From Leptospira koniambonensis (GTDB taxonomy: Bacteria > Spirochaetota > Leptospiria > Leptospirales > Leptospiraceae): a DNA stretch of 64,000 bases. The notes beneath the pieces are model-generated. The model saw only the letters and a list, made by a program, of their open reading frames with translations. It had not been told where the DNA came from and did no database searches. The stretch's first letter is position 1. Each line of letters opens with the position of its first letter. The stretch spans positions 248,001-312,000 of the forward strand of contig NZ_RQFY01000001.1 in NCBI RefSeq assembly GCF_004769555.1, in the 5' to 3' direction. Positions 1-9,289 of this stretch are shown here, in pieces. A program made the position numbers and the translations under genes.

Positions 1-47
1 AGGACTGGAAACCAAAGTATCATAACTAACAGATAGGAATAAGTATC

Positions 48-359
48 ATGGAAAAAGAATTACAAGATAAGATCGAAGGACTGATCGCTTCTAAAAAAAT
101 ATTTCTGTTTATGAAGGGAACTCCTGACGCTCCTATGTGCGGTTTTTCCGCAGGAGTAACCAATGTTCTCAGAAGTTTAGGTGCAGACTATAACTCGTTT
201 AATGTTCTTTCTGACATGAATGTCAGAGAAGGGATCAAAGAATTTGCAAACTGGCCAACCATTCCTCAGTTATACATCGACGGAGAATTTGTAGGCGGCC
301 ATGATATCGTAGTGGAAATGGCAAGAAGCGGAGAACTTCAAAAAAAGATCGGCGCTTAA
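48..359 (+). CDS. grxD: Monothiol glutaredoxin, Grx4/GrxD family
   Basis: A 103-residue protein with the CGFS active site at about residues 31-34 (in APMCGFSAG). The cis-proline segment WPTIPQLYI lies near 69-77 and the GGHD glutathione-binding turn near 83-86. Length and motifs are those of single-domain CGFS glutaredoxins, which hold a glutathione-ligated [2Fe-2S] cluster and pass it to Fe-S targets in the cytoplasm rather than acting as general reductases. The stop codon is one base before the next glutaredoxin gene, so the two are surely co-transcribed. The pair runs into the glutathione synthesis genes on the other strand. Confidence 0.95.
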   Translation: MEKELQDKIEGLIASKKIFLFMKGTPDAPMCGFSAGVTNVLRSLGADYNSFNVLSDMNVREGIKEFANWPTIPQLYIDGEFVGGHDIVVEMARSGELQKKIGA

Positions 360-360
360 T

Positions 361-621
361 ATGATGAAACTCTTCCAATACGATACCTGTCCTTATTGCG
401 CTTTCGTTCGAGGCCATTTTTCTGAAATGGGCCTAAAAGAAGGCAAGGATTACGAATTGGTAGAAGCCAGCAGAGGAACCCCGGGCAGAGAGGAAGTCCT
501 ACGTTTAGGAGGACTCTCTCAGGTTCCTTTTCTGGTAGATGGCGATATTAAAATGTATGAGTCCAGAGATATCGTGGACTATGTAAAAAGTAAGATCCAA
601 AAATTAGGAATTGTAACCTAA
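361..621 (+). CDS. Dithiol glutaredoxin (CPYC type)
   Basis: An 86-residue thioredoxin-fold protein with CPYC at residues 10-13, a cis-proline segment LSQVPFLV and a C-terminal YESRDIVDYV helix. This is the classical glutaredoxin pattern; the closest resemblance is to the GST-N-terminal-like glutaredoxins. It should reduce protein or glutathione mixed disulfides with GSH. Translation probably starts at the first of two adjacent ATG codons, one base after the grxD stop, and is likely coupled to it. The last 18 bases overlap the 3' end of the convergent ATP-grasp gene, so no terminator fits between them. Confidence 0.9.
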   Translation: MMKLFQYDTCPYCAFVRGHFSEMGLKEGKDYELVEASRGTPGREEVLRLGGLSQVPFLVDGDIKMYESRDIVDYVKSKIQKLGIVT

Positions 622-1635
622 TACATCCAAAATTTTCTCCCCTACCTTTCTATTTTTTCCTGAATAAGGATAATTATGAATATATAATACAGGATTGAAG
701 TTTAACTCTAAGATCCTGTAATCTCCTTCGGATTCCAGCTCCTTTACTATAATATCTACCCCACAAATCTTTGCTCCTACAACTTTTGCAGCTTGTACTG
801 CCAGTTTTTTATAAGAAGGATCTGCAATATCTGTTACATCAACAGAATCTCCACCTGTACTGATATTCGAGTTTTTACGAACAAAAACTTTTTCTCCAGA
901 GCCAGGAATGAATTCTGGAGATTTTCCAGATTCTTTAAGTACATTTAATTCAGTGTCATCTAATCTGATCTTTTCCAGAGGAGTCACATGACCCACTCCT
1001 CTTCTTGGATCTGAATTTTTTTCTTCTATTAATTCTCTGATTGTCTTTTTGCCATCGCCTGTTACATTCGCAGGAATACGATTACATACGGCGACACATT
1101 CGTCACCGATCACTAAAAATCTATATTCGTTTCCTTCTGCGAATTCCTCTACAATTGCTGTTTCTGAAAATCCAAGTGCAATTTCCAGAGCCTTCTTTTT
1201 TTCTTCACTGGAAGAAGAAGGAGGAAGAATACTGATCCCAATCCCGAAATTGGTAGTGACAGGTTTCACTACCATCTTTCGATCAGAGTTCTTATTTAGG
1301 AATTCCAATCCAGAGTTTAGATCAGAAACTGCAGTCCCTCTAGGAACCAATATATTCGATTCTTCTAAAATACGTTTAGTAATGGTTTTGTTTTCCATCA
1401 CGAGGAAGGTCATATAGGAATCTAATTCTGTTTTGGAGGCTTCTTTTACGAGTCTTGTGACACCTTGGCCGTTTAGTCGAATGAAATGGCTGGGGCGATC
1501 TAAAACTTCTACTTCTAATCCTCGATTAAGCGCATCACGGATCACTATTTGAGTGGAAATCTCCAGATCCTCGAATCCTTTTAGGATGAATTCGTTTGGA
1601 TCTAATTTTTGCCCAGCTTCCAATTTATATTTCAA
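604..1635 (-). CDS. ATP-grasp ligase, probable glutathione synthetase (GshF C-terminal domain-like)
   Basis: A 343-residue ATP-grasp protein. The central part has the ATP-binding strands (KMVVKPVTTNFGIGI, AIVEEFAEGNEYRFLVIG) and the C-terminus has metal and ATP residues (CGVDIIVKEL, ILELNFNP). The sequence order resembles the C-terminal half of bifunctional GshF/GshAB and cyanophycin-synthetase ATP-grasp domains, not E. coli GshB. The start overlaps the gshA stop by four bases. Inferred role: joining gamma-glutamylcysteine and glycine to give glutathione. The fold is clear; the substrate is inferred from context. Confidence 0.8.
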   Translation of the reverse strand: MKYKLEAGQKLDPNEFILKGFEDLEISTQIVIRDALNRGLEVEVLDRPSHFIRLNGQGVTRLVKEASKTELDSYMTFLVMENKTITKRILEESNILVPRGTAVSDLNSGLEFLNKNSDRKMVVKPVTTNFGIGISILPPSSSSEEKKKALEIALGFSETAIVEEFAEGNEYRFLVIGDECVAVCNRIPANVTGDGKKTIRELIEEKNSDPRRGVGHVTPLEKIRLDDTELNVLKESGKSPEFIPGSGEKVFVRKNSNISTGGDSVDVTDIADPSYKKLAVQAAKVVGAKICGVDIIVKELESEGDYRILELNFNPVLYIHNYPYSGKNRKVGEKILDVLGYNS

Positions 1636-3173
1636 TGGTTGCAGATCCTTGCAGTTGGGTTCTTCTTCACTTTTTCAGATTCTTCTATTTTGACTTTCTC
1701 TGCCAGTGACTTTTGGACTTCTTTAGCAAACATAGCAAATTTACCCGGTGTAAGTTCCATCTGGGACTGGTTTCTGTAATTTTCTTTAGCCAAATGAATT
1801 CCCAAATCTCTGAATTCCCAGTCTTCGTTGATGATACGATCCATTAGTTTTCCAGAAGGTGTACATTTTGGATCTTCCCAACGTTTATTCATAATGTTTA
1901 ATATTTCTTGGTAGAATCTTTTTCCAGTATGACGATCCAACTCTTCTGCGATTGGCAAAAGGCTTTGGGTGAACTCTTTCCCTCTGGTTAAGAAATCCTG
2001 CTCTTCTCCATCATCTCCTAAAACTTTTAAACCCGGTTTTCTTCCTTCCCAGATAATCCTTTTTGTATTTTCTCTGATCCTAAGTTTCTCTTTTTGGCCT
2101 ATGGATTTACTTTCTTTCAAGAGACCATCTAAAAGGACCATTTGTATATAACCAAGACTCGGCTTATGAATTCCGGTAGGAGATTCAGGTTGAAGATCTA
2201 AACAACGTATCTCAATGTATTGGATCCCACGACTCTGAAGAGCATCCAAAGGTCTTTCATCATTTTTAGGGATTTGTTTAGGTCGGATTGGGGAATAGAA
2301 TTCGTTTTCTATCTGCAGATAATGATCATTAAGTTGGTTTGGAATCCCACCATGTGGCTGGTATTTTGCATAAGGAGTGCTAACTGCATAACACATTCCA
2401 TCTATATATTCCTTTAAAGAATTATAATTGATAGGAAGTTCATCTTGCACCTTGCTCGTATACCCAATCTCGCTCATTCTTAAAGAAGTAGCATAAGGGG
2501 CATAGTACGTATGATTCTTATGTTTTACAAAAGGAAAATCGCTTGGCACTGGTAAGAAAGTTTCGTCAAAAACCGGAGTGGCTCCAGTTAAATAGAGAAT
2601 TTCAGGAACCCTTCTCATAAAATTACGAGTAACAGATAGATATAATTCCGAAATTTCTTCTTTAGTGAATGAATGTATTTCTTTTCCCAAAAATTGTTTT
2701 AAGAACAAATTCGAAAAAGAGAAATTATAATGTACACCTGAGATGGTCTGCATTCTCCTTCCATAACGAAGACCGAGTCCATTACGATAGACTGTTTTCC
2801 ATTCTCCAGAAAAAGAATGACCGTACTGTCCAAGAGGAATGTCTTTATCTTCTTTAGGAAGAATAGGAGGCATACTAAAAGGCCAGATCCATTCTTCTTT
2901 TAAATGCCTGGAAGTGAATATATGCAGATCTTGTAATTCTCTTACGATTGCTTCAATTCTAGGTCTTGGATTTGTAGCAAATTCAAGCTGAGGTTCCGAA
3001 AAATCAGTCTTAATGAAATGATTCGTAAGACTGGAACCTAAGGATTCCGGATGAGGAGTAGTAGCAATTTTTCCATCGAAAAATATACGCATACTTTCCT
3101 TTTCCAAACCGTGTTTCGCTTTCACAGCGTGACGCAGATTTGGAAATACCGGAGTTTTGGCGGATTGATTCAT
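1632..3173 (-). CDS. gshA: Glutamate-cysteine ligase, class I
   Basis: A 513-residue protein that aligns throughout with E. coli-type GshA. Landmarks in order are a GLEKESMRI start, TDFSEPQLEF, WPFSMPP, YRNGLGLRYG, QTISGVHYNFS, YAPYATSLRMSEIGY, IENEFYSPIRPK and IEIRCLDLQPESP. These carry the glutamate, ATP and Mg2+ residues of the family. It makes gamma-glutamylcysteine, the committed step of glutathione synthesis. It sits 29 bp downstream of the gamma-glutamyltransferase gene and overlaps the ATP-grasp gene by four bases. The gene order GshA then ATP-grasp copies the domain order of fused GshF. Confidence 0.95.
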   Translation of the reverse strand: MNQSAKTPVFPNLRHAVKAKHGLEKESMRIFFDGKIATTPHPESLGSSLTNHFIKTDFSEPQLEFATNPRPRIEAIVRELQDLHIFTSRHLKEEWIWPFSMPPILPKEDKDIPLGQYGHSFSGEWKTVYRNGLGLRYGRRMQTISGVHYNFSFSNLFLKQFLGKEIHSFTKEEISELYLSVTRNFMRRVPEILYLTGATPVFDETFLPVPSDFPFVKHKNHTYYAPYATSLRMSEIGYTSKVQDELPINYNSLKEYIDGMCYAVSTPYAKYQPHGGIPNQLNDHYLQIENEFYSPIRPKQIPKNDERPLDALQSRGIQYIEIRCLDLQPESPTGIHKPSLGYIQMVLLDGLLKESKSIGQKEKLRIRENTKRIIWEGRKPGLKVLGDDGEEQDFLTRGKEFTQSLLPIAEELDRHTGKRFYQEILNIMNKRWEDPKCTPSGKLMDRIINEDWEFRDLGIHLAKENYRNQSQMELTPGKFAMFAKEVQKSLAEKVKIEESEKVKKNPTARICNH

Positions 3174-3202
3174 TTTATATTCCTAGTTCTTTTTCTTTAA
3201 TA

Positions 3203-4966
3203 TTATTCCCCCAGAGGGATTCCATCTCCCCTTGGGTCCGCTGCACCATACAATGTACCATTCTCTCTTTTTACACAGAATAGTTTTGCCATATTATTTC
3301 CGAGTCTTACCTCGTGTTTTTTTGCCTTCAACTGATTGAAAGTAGCAGTATCAGTCGCAGGACCTTCAACAGAAAGTGCATCTGGGAAAAACTGATGATG
3401 AATTCTTCCCCTTGCAACTGATTCATAGAGTGTAAGATTCAAATCTAAAGTAAATAATATGGATTGTAAAACTGCATTTACTATATAAGAACCACCCGGG
3501 GCTCCAGTAACCAGAAATGTTTCTCCATTTTTCAAAACGATAGTTGGAGACATGGAACTCAACGGTGTTTTTCCAGGTTGGATAGAATTCGCTTCTGCAC
3601 CAATTAACCCATATACGTTAGGCTCTCCAGGAGAACGACTGAAATCGTCCATTGTATCATTCAGGACGAAACCATAACCTTCGAGCACTACAGCTGCACC
3701 AAATCGATAATTGATAGAATGAGTGGTAGAAACCGCATTTCCTTCCGCATCCACTACAGAGATATGAGTTGTCTGAGGAGATTCTGCCTTTAAATTCAAT
3801 CTACTTAAGTAAGTAGAACTTGGAGTTGCTTTTCCCGGATTAAAGTCAGAAATTTTTTCCTTAGCATACTCAGAAGAGACTAAAGTTTCCACAGGGATTT
3901 TTGTAAATCCTGGATCTCCTCCAAGGACTGCCCTATCAGAATATCCTCTTCTCATAACTTCTGCCAAAAAGTGATAATAGTCGCTTTGGGAGAAATCATA
4001 CATGGAATGAAGTTCTTTTGTTTCTAACATCTTCAACATTGTGAAAAGATGAACTCCAGAAGAAGGAGGAAACATCGTCTTAATATTATAATTTCTGTAA
4101 GTGATCTCTAAAGGTTTTTCTTCTTTTACCTTATAATTTTTCAGATCACTAAAATGGATTGGACCGCCGTTTGCAGATACTTCTTCTGCGAGAGCCTTTG
4201 CAATTGCTCCAGTATAAAAGTCCTTGTCACCAGTTTCAGAAATGATCTTAAGAGTTTTTGCCAGATCTTTTTGGACAAAAACTTCCCCAGGCTCTGGAAT
4301 TTTTCCTCCAGGTATAAAGATCTTCTTCATTCCAGGACTCATATCCTGTTCTGATTCTTGGATCGCTTCCGAAAGATCCGGATATACTATAAATCCTTGT
4401 TCGGCCAATCGGATTGCAGGAGCCAAAACTTCTTTTAAAGGAAGTTTTCCGAATTTTTTATGGATCTGCACAAGGCCGGCTACCATTCCAGGAACACCCA
4501 CTGATTTGTATCCGAGTAAGGATTCTTCCTTGGGGCGGCCCTTATACATATTACGGTTTGCTAAAGAAGGTGCTCTTTCCCTGAAATCAAAAGCATATGA
4601 CTTTCCAGATTTCGCATGATGATAGACTAAAAATCCGCCTCCACCAATTCCTGTGGACGAAGGACGGGTAACGGAAACTGCAAAGGAAGAAGCAACCGCC
4701 ACATCAATCGTGTTTCCACCTTTTTTATAGATCTCCAATCCCACCTTGGAGGAATCTATGGAATCCGTAGAGATCATGATCTTCTTGGATTCCGCAAACA
4801 AAGTGTTTGGATCTATGCCAAACTTAGGAGCCACAAGGTTCTGGGTAGAAACTTCTCTTCCTTCGATGAATAGTATATTCTTCTTGCAGGATCCAAAAGC
4901 AAGAAGAAGCAGAATAGAAAGTGCAAAGAAATATTTGGGACTAGGTCTAACCGTTCTAAAAGACAT
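3203..4966 (-). CDS. ggt: Gamma-glutamyltransferase, lipoprotein-type
   Basis: A 587-residue Ntn hydrolase that hydrolyses or transfers the gamma-glutamyl group of glutathione outside the cytoplasm. The precursor begins with a hydrophobic stretch ending in FGSCKK, a plausible lipobox, so it is probably membrane-anchored in the periplasm. TTHISVVDAEGN near residue 395 contains the autoprocessing threonine that becomes the N-terminus of the small subunit. TGAPGGSYI is the oxyanion segment and FRERAPS the glutamate-binding arginine region. Its ATG shares an A with the clpA stop (TAATG), so translation is coupled to ClpA. Confidence 0.93.
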   Translation of the reverse strand: MSFRTVRPSPKYFFALSILLLLAFGSCKKNILFIEGREVSTQNLVAPKFGIDPNTLFAESKKIMISTDSIDSSKVGLEIYKKGGNTIDVAVASSFAVSVTRPSSTGIGGGGFLVYHHAKSGKSYAFDFRERAPSLANRNMYKGRPKEESLLGYKSVGVPGMVAGLVQIHKKFGKLPLKEVLAPAIRLAEQGFIVYPDLSEAIQESEQDMSPGMKKIFIPGGKIPEPGEVFVQKDLAKTLKIISETGDKDFYTGAIAKALAEEVSANGGPIHFSDLKNYKVKEEKPLEITYRNYNIKTMFPPSSGVHLFTMLKMLETKELHSMYDFSQSDYYHFLAEVMRRGYSDRAVLGGDPGFTKIPVETLVSSEYAKEKISDFNPGKATPSSTYLSRLNLKAESPQTTHISVVDAEGNAVSTTHSINYRFGAAVVLEGYGFVLNDTMDDFSRSPGEPNVYGLIGAEANSIQPGKTPLSSMSPTIVLKNGETFLVTGAPGGSYIVNAVLQSILFTLDLNLTLYESVARGRIHHQFFPDALSVEGPATDTATFNQLKAKKHEVRLGNNMAKLFCVKRENGTLYGAADPRGDGIPLGE

Positions 4967-7209
4967 TATTTTTCTCTAGAACGGAAGACTAATTTCAGTT
5001 CCTCGTTTTGTATTTCCAAATTCACATCCCCGCCGTTTTTTAATTCTCCGAAGAGTATCTCTTCAGATAGTTTTTTGGAAATATTAGAATCTATCCATCG
5101 TTGTACTGGCCTTGCTCCGAAGAGAGGATCATAGGATTTTTTAGCGATCCAGATTAGAACATCCTCTTCATAATGAAGTTGGATACTTTTCTCTTTGAGT
5201 CTGACTTCTAAAAGTTCTAACTGTTTACGGACGACCTTGGAAACAGTTCCCTCATCTAAAGAAGCGAATTCAATGACTGCAGTAAGCCTATTCCTAAACT
5301 CAGGAGAAAACTGCTTCTCAATTGCTTTTAGTCCACGATCAGTCATGGCAGTATTATCGAATCCTAATGGATTAGAGGCCCTTTCTCTGGCACCAGTATT
5401 TGTGGTCATGATCAGAATCACTTGTTTGAAATCTGCCTTTCTGCCATTATTATCAGTTAAAGTGGCATGATCCATGATCTGAAGTAGAATATTATAAATA
5501 TCCTCGTGAGCCTTTTCAATCTCATCTAAAAGAAGAACACAATGAGGAGTTCGAACGATCGCATCGGTCAATTGACCACCCTGCTCAAAGCCTACATAAC
5601 CAGGAGGAGAACCGATAAGGCGAGAAACAGTATGTTTCTCCATATACTCGCTCATATCGAATCGGATGAATTCCACACCTAAGATTGCAGCAAGTTGTTT
5701 GGATAATTCGGTTTTACCAACACCAGTCGGCCCCGCGAATAAGAAAGATCCCACAGGTTTTCCAGGTTCCGACAATCCGCTCCTGGAGAGCCGGATCGCT
5801 TGGACGAGTTCAATCACTGCCTTGTCTTGGCCGTAAATTTTTCCTTTTAATTCTTCGTCCAGGTTTTTGAGTTTTTCTCTATCGTCTGCCTTAACCGTGC
5901 GTGGAGGAATTTTAGAAATTTTTGATACAAGTTCCTCTATCTCTTTTACACTAACGATTTTGGACTTAGAACTTTCTCGTAGTTTTACTTTTGCACCAGC
6001 CTCATCGATCAAATCGATCGCCTTGTCTGGCAGTTTGCGATCTAGAATATAACGATCTGCAAGTTTTGCTGCTTCTTCTACGGCTCCGGAAGAATATTTT
6101 ACGGAGTGGAATTGTTCGTATTTAGGAAGAAGTCCTTTTAAGATCTGGATGGTTTCTTCTACACTTGGTTCATTTACTTCTAATTTTTGGAATCTTCTGG
6201 AAAGAGCATGGTCCTTCTCAAAGATCGCTTTATATTCTTTATATGTTGTAGTTCCAATACAACGAAGTTCTCCATTCGAGAGAGCAGGTTTTAAAAGGTT
6301 AGAAGCATCTAAAGATCCTCCTGATACAGCACCCGCACCTATAATTGTATGGATCTCATCTACAAATAGTACATTGTCCGGATCGGAAGAAATAGCCTGC
6401 ACAACATTCTTCAGTCTTTCCTCGAACTCTCCTCTGAACTTGGTTCCTGCAAGTAACAGCCCCATATCCAAAGAATACACTTTCGTATTTTTTAATACAT
6501 CAGGGACTTTTCCGTTTACGATCTGAAGAGCGAGTCCTTCTACAATTGCAGTTTTTCCAACTCCTGCATCTCCTACGAAAATAGGATTGTTTTTGCGACG
6601 TCTTGCAAGAATATGAATCGTTCTTTCAATCTCTTCTGCTCTTCCGACGAGTGGATCCAATTTGCCAAGGCTTGCTTTTTCAGTCAGATTCACACAGAAA
6701 TCAGCCAAAGCATCTCCACTTTGTTTTTTAGAAGTCTCATCGGTAGAATTTCCTTCTCCTACCTTCTCCCCTGATTTTTTGATGCCATGTGAAATATAAC
6801 GTACCACATCGAAGCGGGAAATATCCTGTCTTCCTAAAAAGAAAACTGCATGAGATTGATCTTCTCTGAAGAGAGAGGCAAGTACATAACCTCCATCCAA
6901 TTTTTTCTTTTCTGTAGACTGTACATGAAACGCGGCTAACTGAAGAACTCTTTGAGCGCCGATTGTATATTCAGGCTCTATTTCTCCAAAAGATTCTGGA
7001 ACCGATTCCATTTCAGTATCTAAGTATTCTTTTAATTCAGATCGTAACTGATTCAGATCAGCGCCGCATGCGATAAGGACCTCTACAGCAACTGGATCAT
7101 TCGTTAAGGAAAGAAGAATATGCTCAAGTGTGATATACTCATTTCTTCTTTTGAGGGCTTCCGTTCTTGCTTGGTTAAGAGATTTTTCTAGTTCTTCGGA
7201 TAATGTCAT
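4966..7209 (-). CDS. clpA: ATP-dependent Clp protease ATP-binding subunit ClpA
   Basis: A 747-residue class I Clp ATPase. It has an N-terminal double Clp-N repeat (about residues 1-140), a first AAA module with Walker A GDAGVGKTAI near 212-221, and a second with GPTGVGKTELSK near 492. There is no ClpB-type long middle coiled coil. The tripeptide LGF in NPLGFDNTAM matches the loop that docks on ClpP. It unfolds substrates for ClpP. The preceding ClpS gene overlaps by four bases, the usual ClpS-ClpA arrangement. No clpP gene lies in this window. Confidence 0.96.
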   Translation of the reverse strand: MTLSEELEKSLNQARTEALKRRNEYITLEHILLSLTNDPVAVEVLIACGADLNQLRSELKEYLDTEMESVPESFGEIEPEYTIGAQRVLQLAAFHVQSTEKKKLDGGYVLASLFREDQSHAVFFLGRQDISRFDVVRYISHGIKKSGEKVGEGNSTDETSKKQSGDALADFCVNLTEKASLGKLDPLVGRAEEIERTIHILARRRKNNPIFVGDAGVGKTAIVEGLALQIVNGKVPDVLKNTKVYSLDMGLLLAGTKFRGEFEERLKNVVQAISSDPDNVLFVDEIHTIIGAGAVSGGSLDASNLLKPALSNGELRCIGTTTYKEYKAIFEKDHALSRRFQKLEVNEPSVEETIQILKGLLPKYEQFHSVKYSSGAVEEAAKLADRYILDRKLPDKAIDLIDEAGAKVKLRESSKSKIVSVKEIEELVSKISKIPPRTVKADDREKLKNLDEELKGKIYGQDKAVIELVQAIRLSRSGLSEPGKPVGSFLFAGPTGVGKTELSKQLAAILGVEFIRFDMSEYMEKHTVSRLIGSPPGYVGFEQGGQLTDAIVRTPHCVLLLDEIEKAHEDIYNILLQIMDHATLTDNNGRKADFKQVILIMTTNTGARERASNPLGFDNTAMTDRGLKAIEKQFSPEFRNRLTAVIEFASLDEGTVSKVVRKQLELLEVRLKEKSIQLHYEEDVLIWIAKKSYDPLFGARPVQRWIDSNISKKLSEEILFGELKNGGDVNLEIQNEELKLVFRSREK

Positions 7210-7529
7210 GATTCTTCCCCCTCTTCAATTTCCATTTGGCAATGCAAAGGATGTCCATGTTCCTCTGCGAGTATATGAGTTTCGTTCACTTTTGTTCTGG
7301 CAACGTCATGAGAATAGACTCCACAAAGTGCCTTTCCGGTCGTATGTGCCTGCAACATTATTTGTTCACTCTCGACCTGAGTCCGATAAAATACCACGCG
7401 AAGTATCCAAACCACAAACTCCATAGGGGTATAATCATCATTTAAGATCACTACCCTATACTTGGCTGGCTTTTTAAGTTTCAGTTTCTCTTTTGTGAGA
7501 ACCTGCTCTTCTGTTTTTAAATCGCTCAT
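7206..7529 (-). CDS. clpS: ClpS adaptor protein
   Basis: A 107-residue protein with an unstructured N-terminal tail followed by the ClpS core: VVILNDDYTPMEFVVWIL near residues 26-43, then TTGKALCGVYSHDVA and HPLHCQMEI. The NDDYTPMEFV segment forms the pocket for N-degron side chains. It delivers N-end-rule substrates to ClpA and blocks other ClpA substrates. It overlaps the genes on both sides by four bases, inside the sigma-ClpSA-glutathione operon. Confidence 0.96.
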   Translation of the reverse strand: MSDLKTEEQVLTKEKLKLKKPAKYRVVILNDDYTPMEFVVWILRVVFYRTQVESEQIMLQAHTTGKALCGVYSHDVARTKVNETHILAEEHGHPLHCQMEIEEGEES

Positions 7530-8698
7530 TGGTCTTCGGATTCTCCCCTTACAACCTCGTTCTTTAATGGGGAAGATAGATTAGTTTCTCTTATCATCTC
7601 TTGCATATGCATTCTTTCGCTTTCTAAAAAACGTTCAATCGCATTTCGAGCCTGGTCATGGAAAATAAGATGGGAGCTATAAGTAGGAACTGCAGGAAAT
7701 CCTCTTAAAAACTTCTGCTCTCCTTGGGCCCCTGCTTCAAAAATTTCAAAACCATTCTTGATCGCGTATTCAATAGGGGCATAATAACAACATTCGAAAT
7801 GTAGAAAAGGATAATGACCAGAAGAACCCCAATATCTTCCATACAACTTCTTTCCCTTTTTCAGGTTGAATGTTCCGCCTATCGTGTCTCCATCCTTCTT
7901 CGCTAAAAATAATACCAGATTTTGTGAAAATTTCTCTAAAATGATCTTAAAGAATTTTCGGTTCAAATAAGGAGATCCCCATTTCCTGGAATAGGTCTCT
8001 GTATAAAAAGAATAAATAGAGTCCATGTCCCTTTCAGAGATATCTTTGCCTTCTTTACATAGGATTTGGATCCCAGATTCTTTGATTGTCTCTCTTTCCT
8101 TTTTGATCTGTATCCTTTTCTTGGATCTAAAATCTCCTAGAAAATTCTCAAAACCAGTATATCCCCTATTCTTCCAATGAAATTGGTGAGTGATACGAGT
8201 AGCAAATCCACGTTTCTCTAATGCTTTGGCTTCCTCTTCTTCTAAAAATAGAAAATGAATGCTGGAGAGTCCTTCTGTTTTTGCATTTTCCAATAAGGGA
8301 GGAAGTAGGATATCCAACGCTTCTTCTGCAGATACATTCTTTCTTCTGAATATTTTTTTACCGTTCACAGGAGTGAATGGATAAGCTACAATCCCCTTAG
8401 GATAATACGAAAGTCCGTTCTGAGAGAAAAAATTTGCCCAGGAATGATCAAAAATATACTCACCGTATGAATCGTATTTATGATAAAAAGGAAGAGAAGA
8501 ATGTATCCCATCATCGTCTTCCGCCACCCAATACTCAGGATGCCAACTAGTCCTTTCCCCTACGCAGGAAGAAAGTTCCAGAGAATGCAAAAACTCATGA
8601 TTGGAAAAAGGATTTTCTGGATCTCCTAAAAGGTTCCACTCCTCTGGAGAAATTTCTTGGAGAGAAGGTATCCTGCGGATCTTTGATTTACCGGGCAT
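7526..8698 (-). CDS. FemAB-like acyltransferase family protein (PF04339/COG3146)
   Basis: A 390-residue protein of the FemAB-like, GNAT-fold group often labelled DUF482. Supporting features are NPFSNHEFLHSLE at the start, the GRYWGSSGHYPFLHFECCYY segment, YAIKNGFEIFEAGAQGE and the typical C-terminal RGF motif. No substrate has been established for the group that I know of; peptidoglycan-related labels in databases are guesses. It sits three bases after the ECF sigma gene and overlaps clpS. It has no signal peptide, so it is predicted cytoplasmic. Confidence 0.8.
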   Translation of the reverse strand: MPGKSKIRRIPSLQEISPEEWNLLGDPENPFSNHEFLHSLELSSCVGERTSWHPEYWVAEDDDGIHSSLPFYHKYDSYGEYIFDHSWANFFSQNGLSYYPKGIVAYPFTPVNGKKIFRRKNVSAEEALDILLPPLLENAKTEGLSSIHFLFLEEEEAKALEKRGFATRITHQFHWKNRGYTGFENFLGDFRSKKRIQIKKERETIKESGIQILCKEGKDISERDMDSIYSFYTETYSRKWGSPYLNRKFFKIILEKFSQNLVLFLAKKDGDTIGGTFNLKKGKKLYGRYWGSSGHYPFLHFECCYYAPIEYAIKNGFEIFEAGAQGEQKFLRGFPAVPTYSSHLIFHDQARNAIERFLESERMHMQEMIRETNLSSPLKNEVVRGESEDQ

Positions 8699-8701
8699 TT
8701 T

Positions 8702-9289
8702 CTATTTCTTGGACGTTTTTGAGCCTTCTATCGTTCTCTCGGACTCAGAAAAAAATCGTTTTAACTTTTCTAAGGAACGATGGACAATCACTTTTACATT
8801 GGATTCTGAAAGGCCTGTGGTCTCGGAAATTTCTCTGACTGATTTTCCTTCCAATTTTGCCATTGTAAGGATCCTTCTCTGTCTAGGCTCCAGAACATTT
8901 AGCCAGGATTCTAGTCCTTGTTGGACCTCCCACTTGTCCTCTATAGAAGTTTTTTCTTCCTGAGCAAATCCTTCCATCTCTGTAGAAACAAGCCTATCAC
9001 GAGTTCCTTTCCTGCGGATATAGTCTATGGTCTTATACCTGGCGATTGAGAAAAACCAAGGTGCAAATGGTTTTTCCTTTCTGTAAGTGACTCTGGCCTT
9101 ATGTATTCCGATCAGAATGTCCTGGATCAGATCCTCTCTATCGTCCTTGTCACGAACCTTGGAGCTTAAATGATTGTTTAAAATTTCCCTGCATTTGGAA
9201 AGTAGGAGTTCGTATTCCTTGGAATCTCCTTCTTGGGCTAAGCGCATTCTTTCCGAAAGAATTTGCCAGATTTCTTGCTTTTCCGCCAT
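8702..9289 (-). CDS. ECF-type RNA polymerase sigma factor
   Basis: A 195-residue sigma-70 family protein with regions 2 and 4 only. Region 2 includes PFAPWFFSIARYKTIDYIRR (-10 recognition). Region 4 includes LEPRQRRILTMAKLEGKSV and the helix-turn-helix REISETTGLSESNVKVIVHR. It heads the operon that continues through ClpS, ClpA and glutathione synthesis. Directly divergent is an NrsF-like membrane protein, so it is probably held inactive at the membrane until a signal releases it. This regulation is inferred from similar sigma/NrsF pairs. Confidence 0.92.
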   Translation of the reverse strand: MAEKQEIWQILSERMRLAQEGDSKEYELLLSKCREILNNHLSSKVRDKDDREDLIQDILIGIHKARVTYRKEKPFAPWFFSIARYKTIDYIRRKGTRDRLVSTEMEGFAQEEKTSIEDKWEVQQGLESWLNVLEPRQRRILTMAKLEGKSVREISETTGLSESNVKVIVHRSLEKLKRFFSESERTIEGSKTSKK

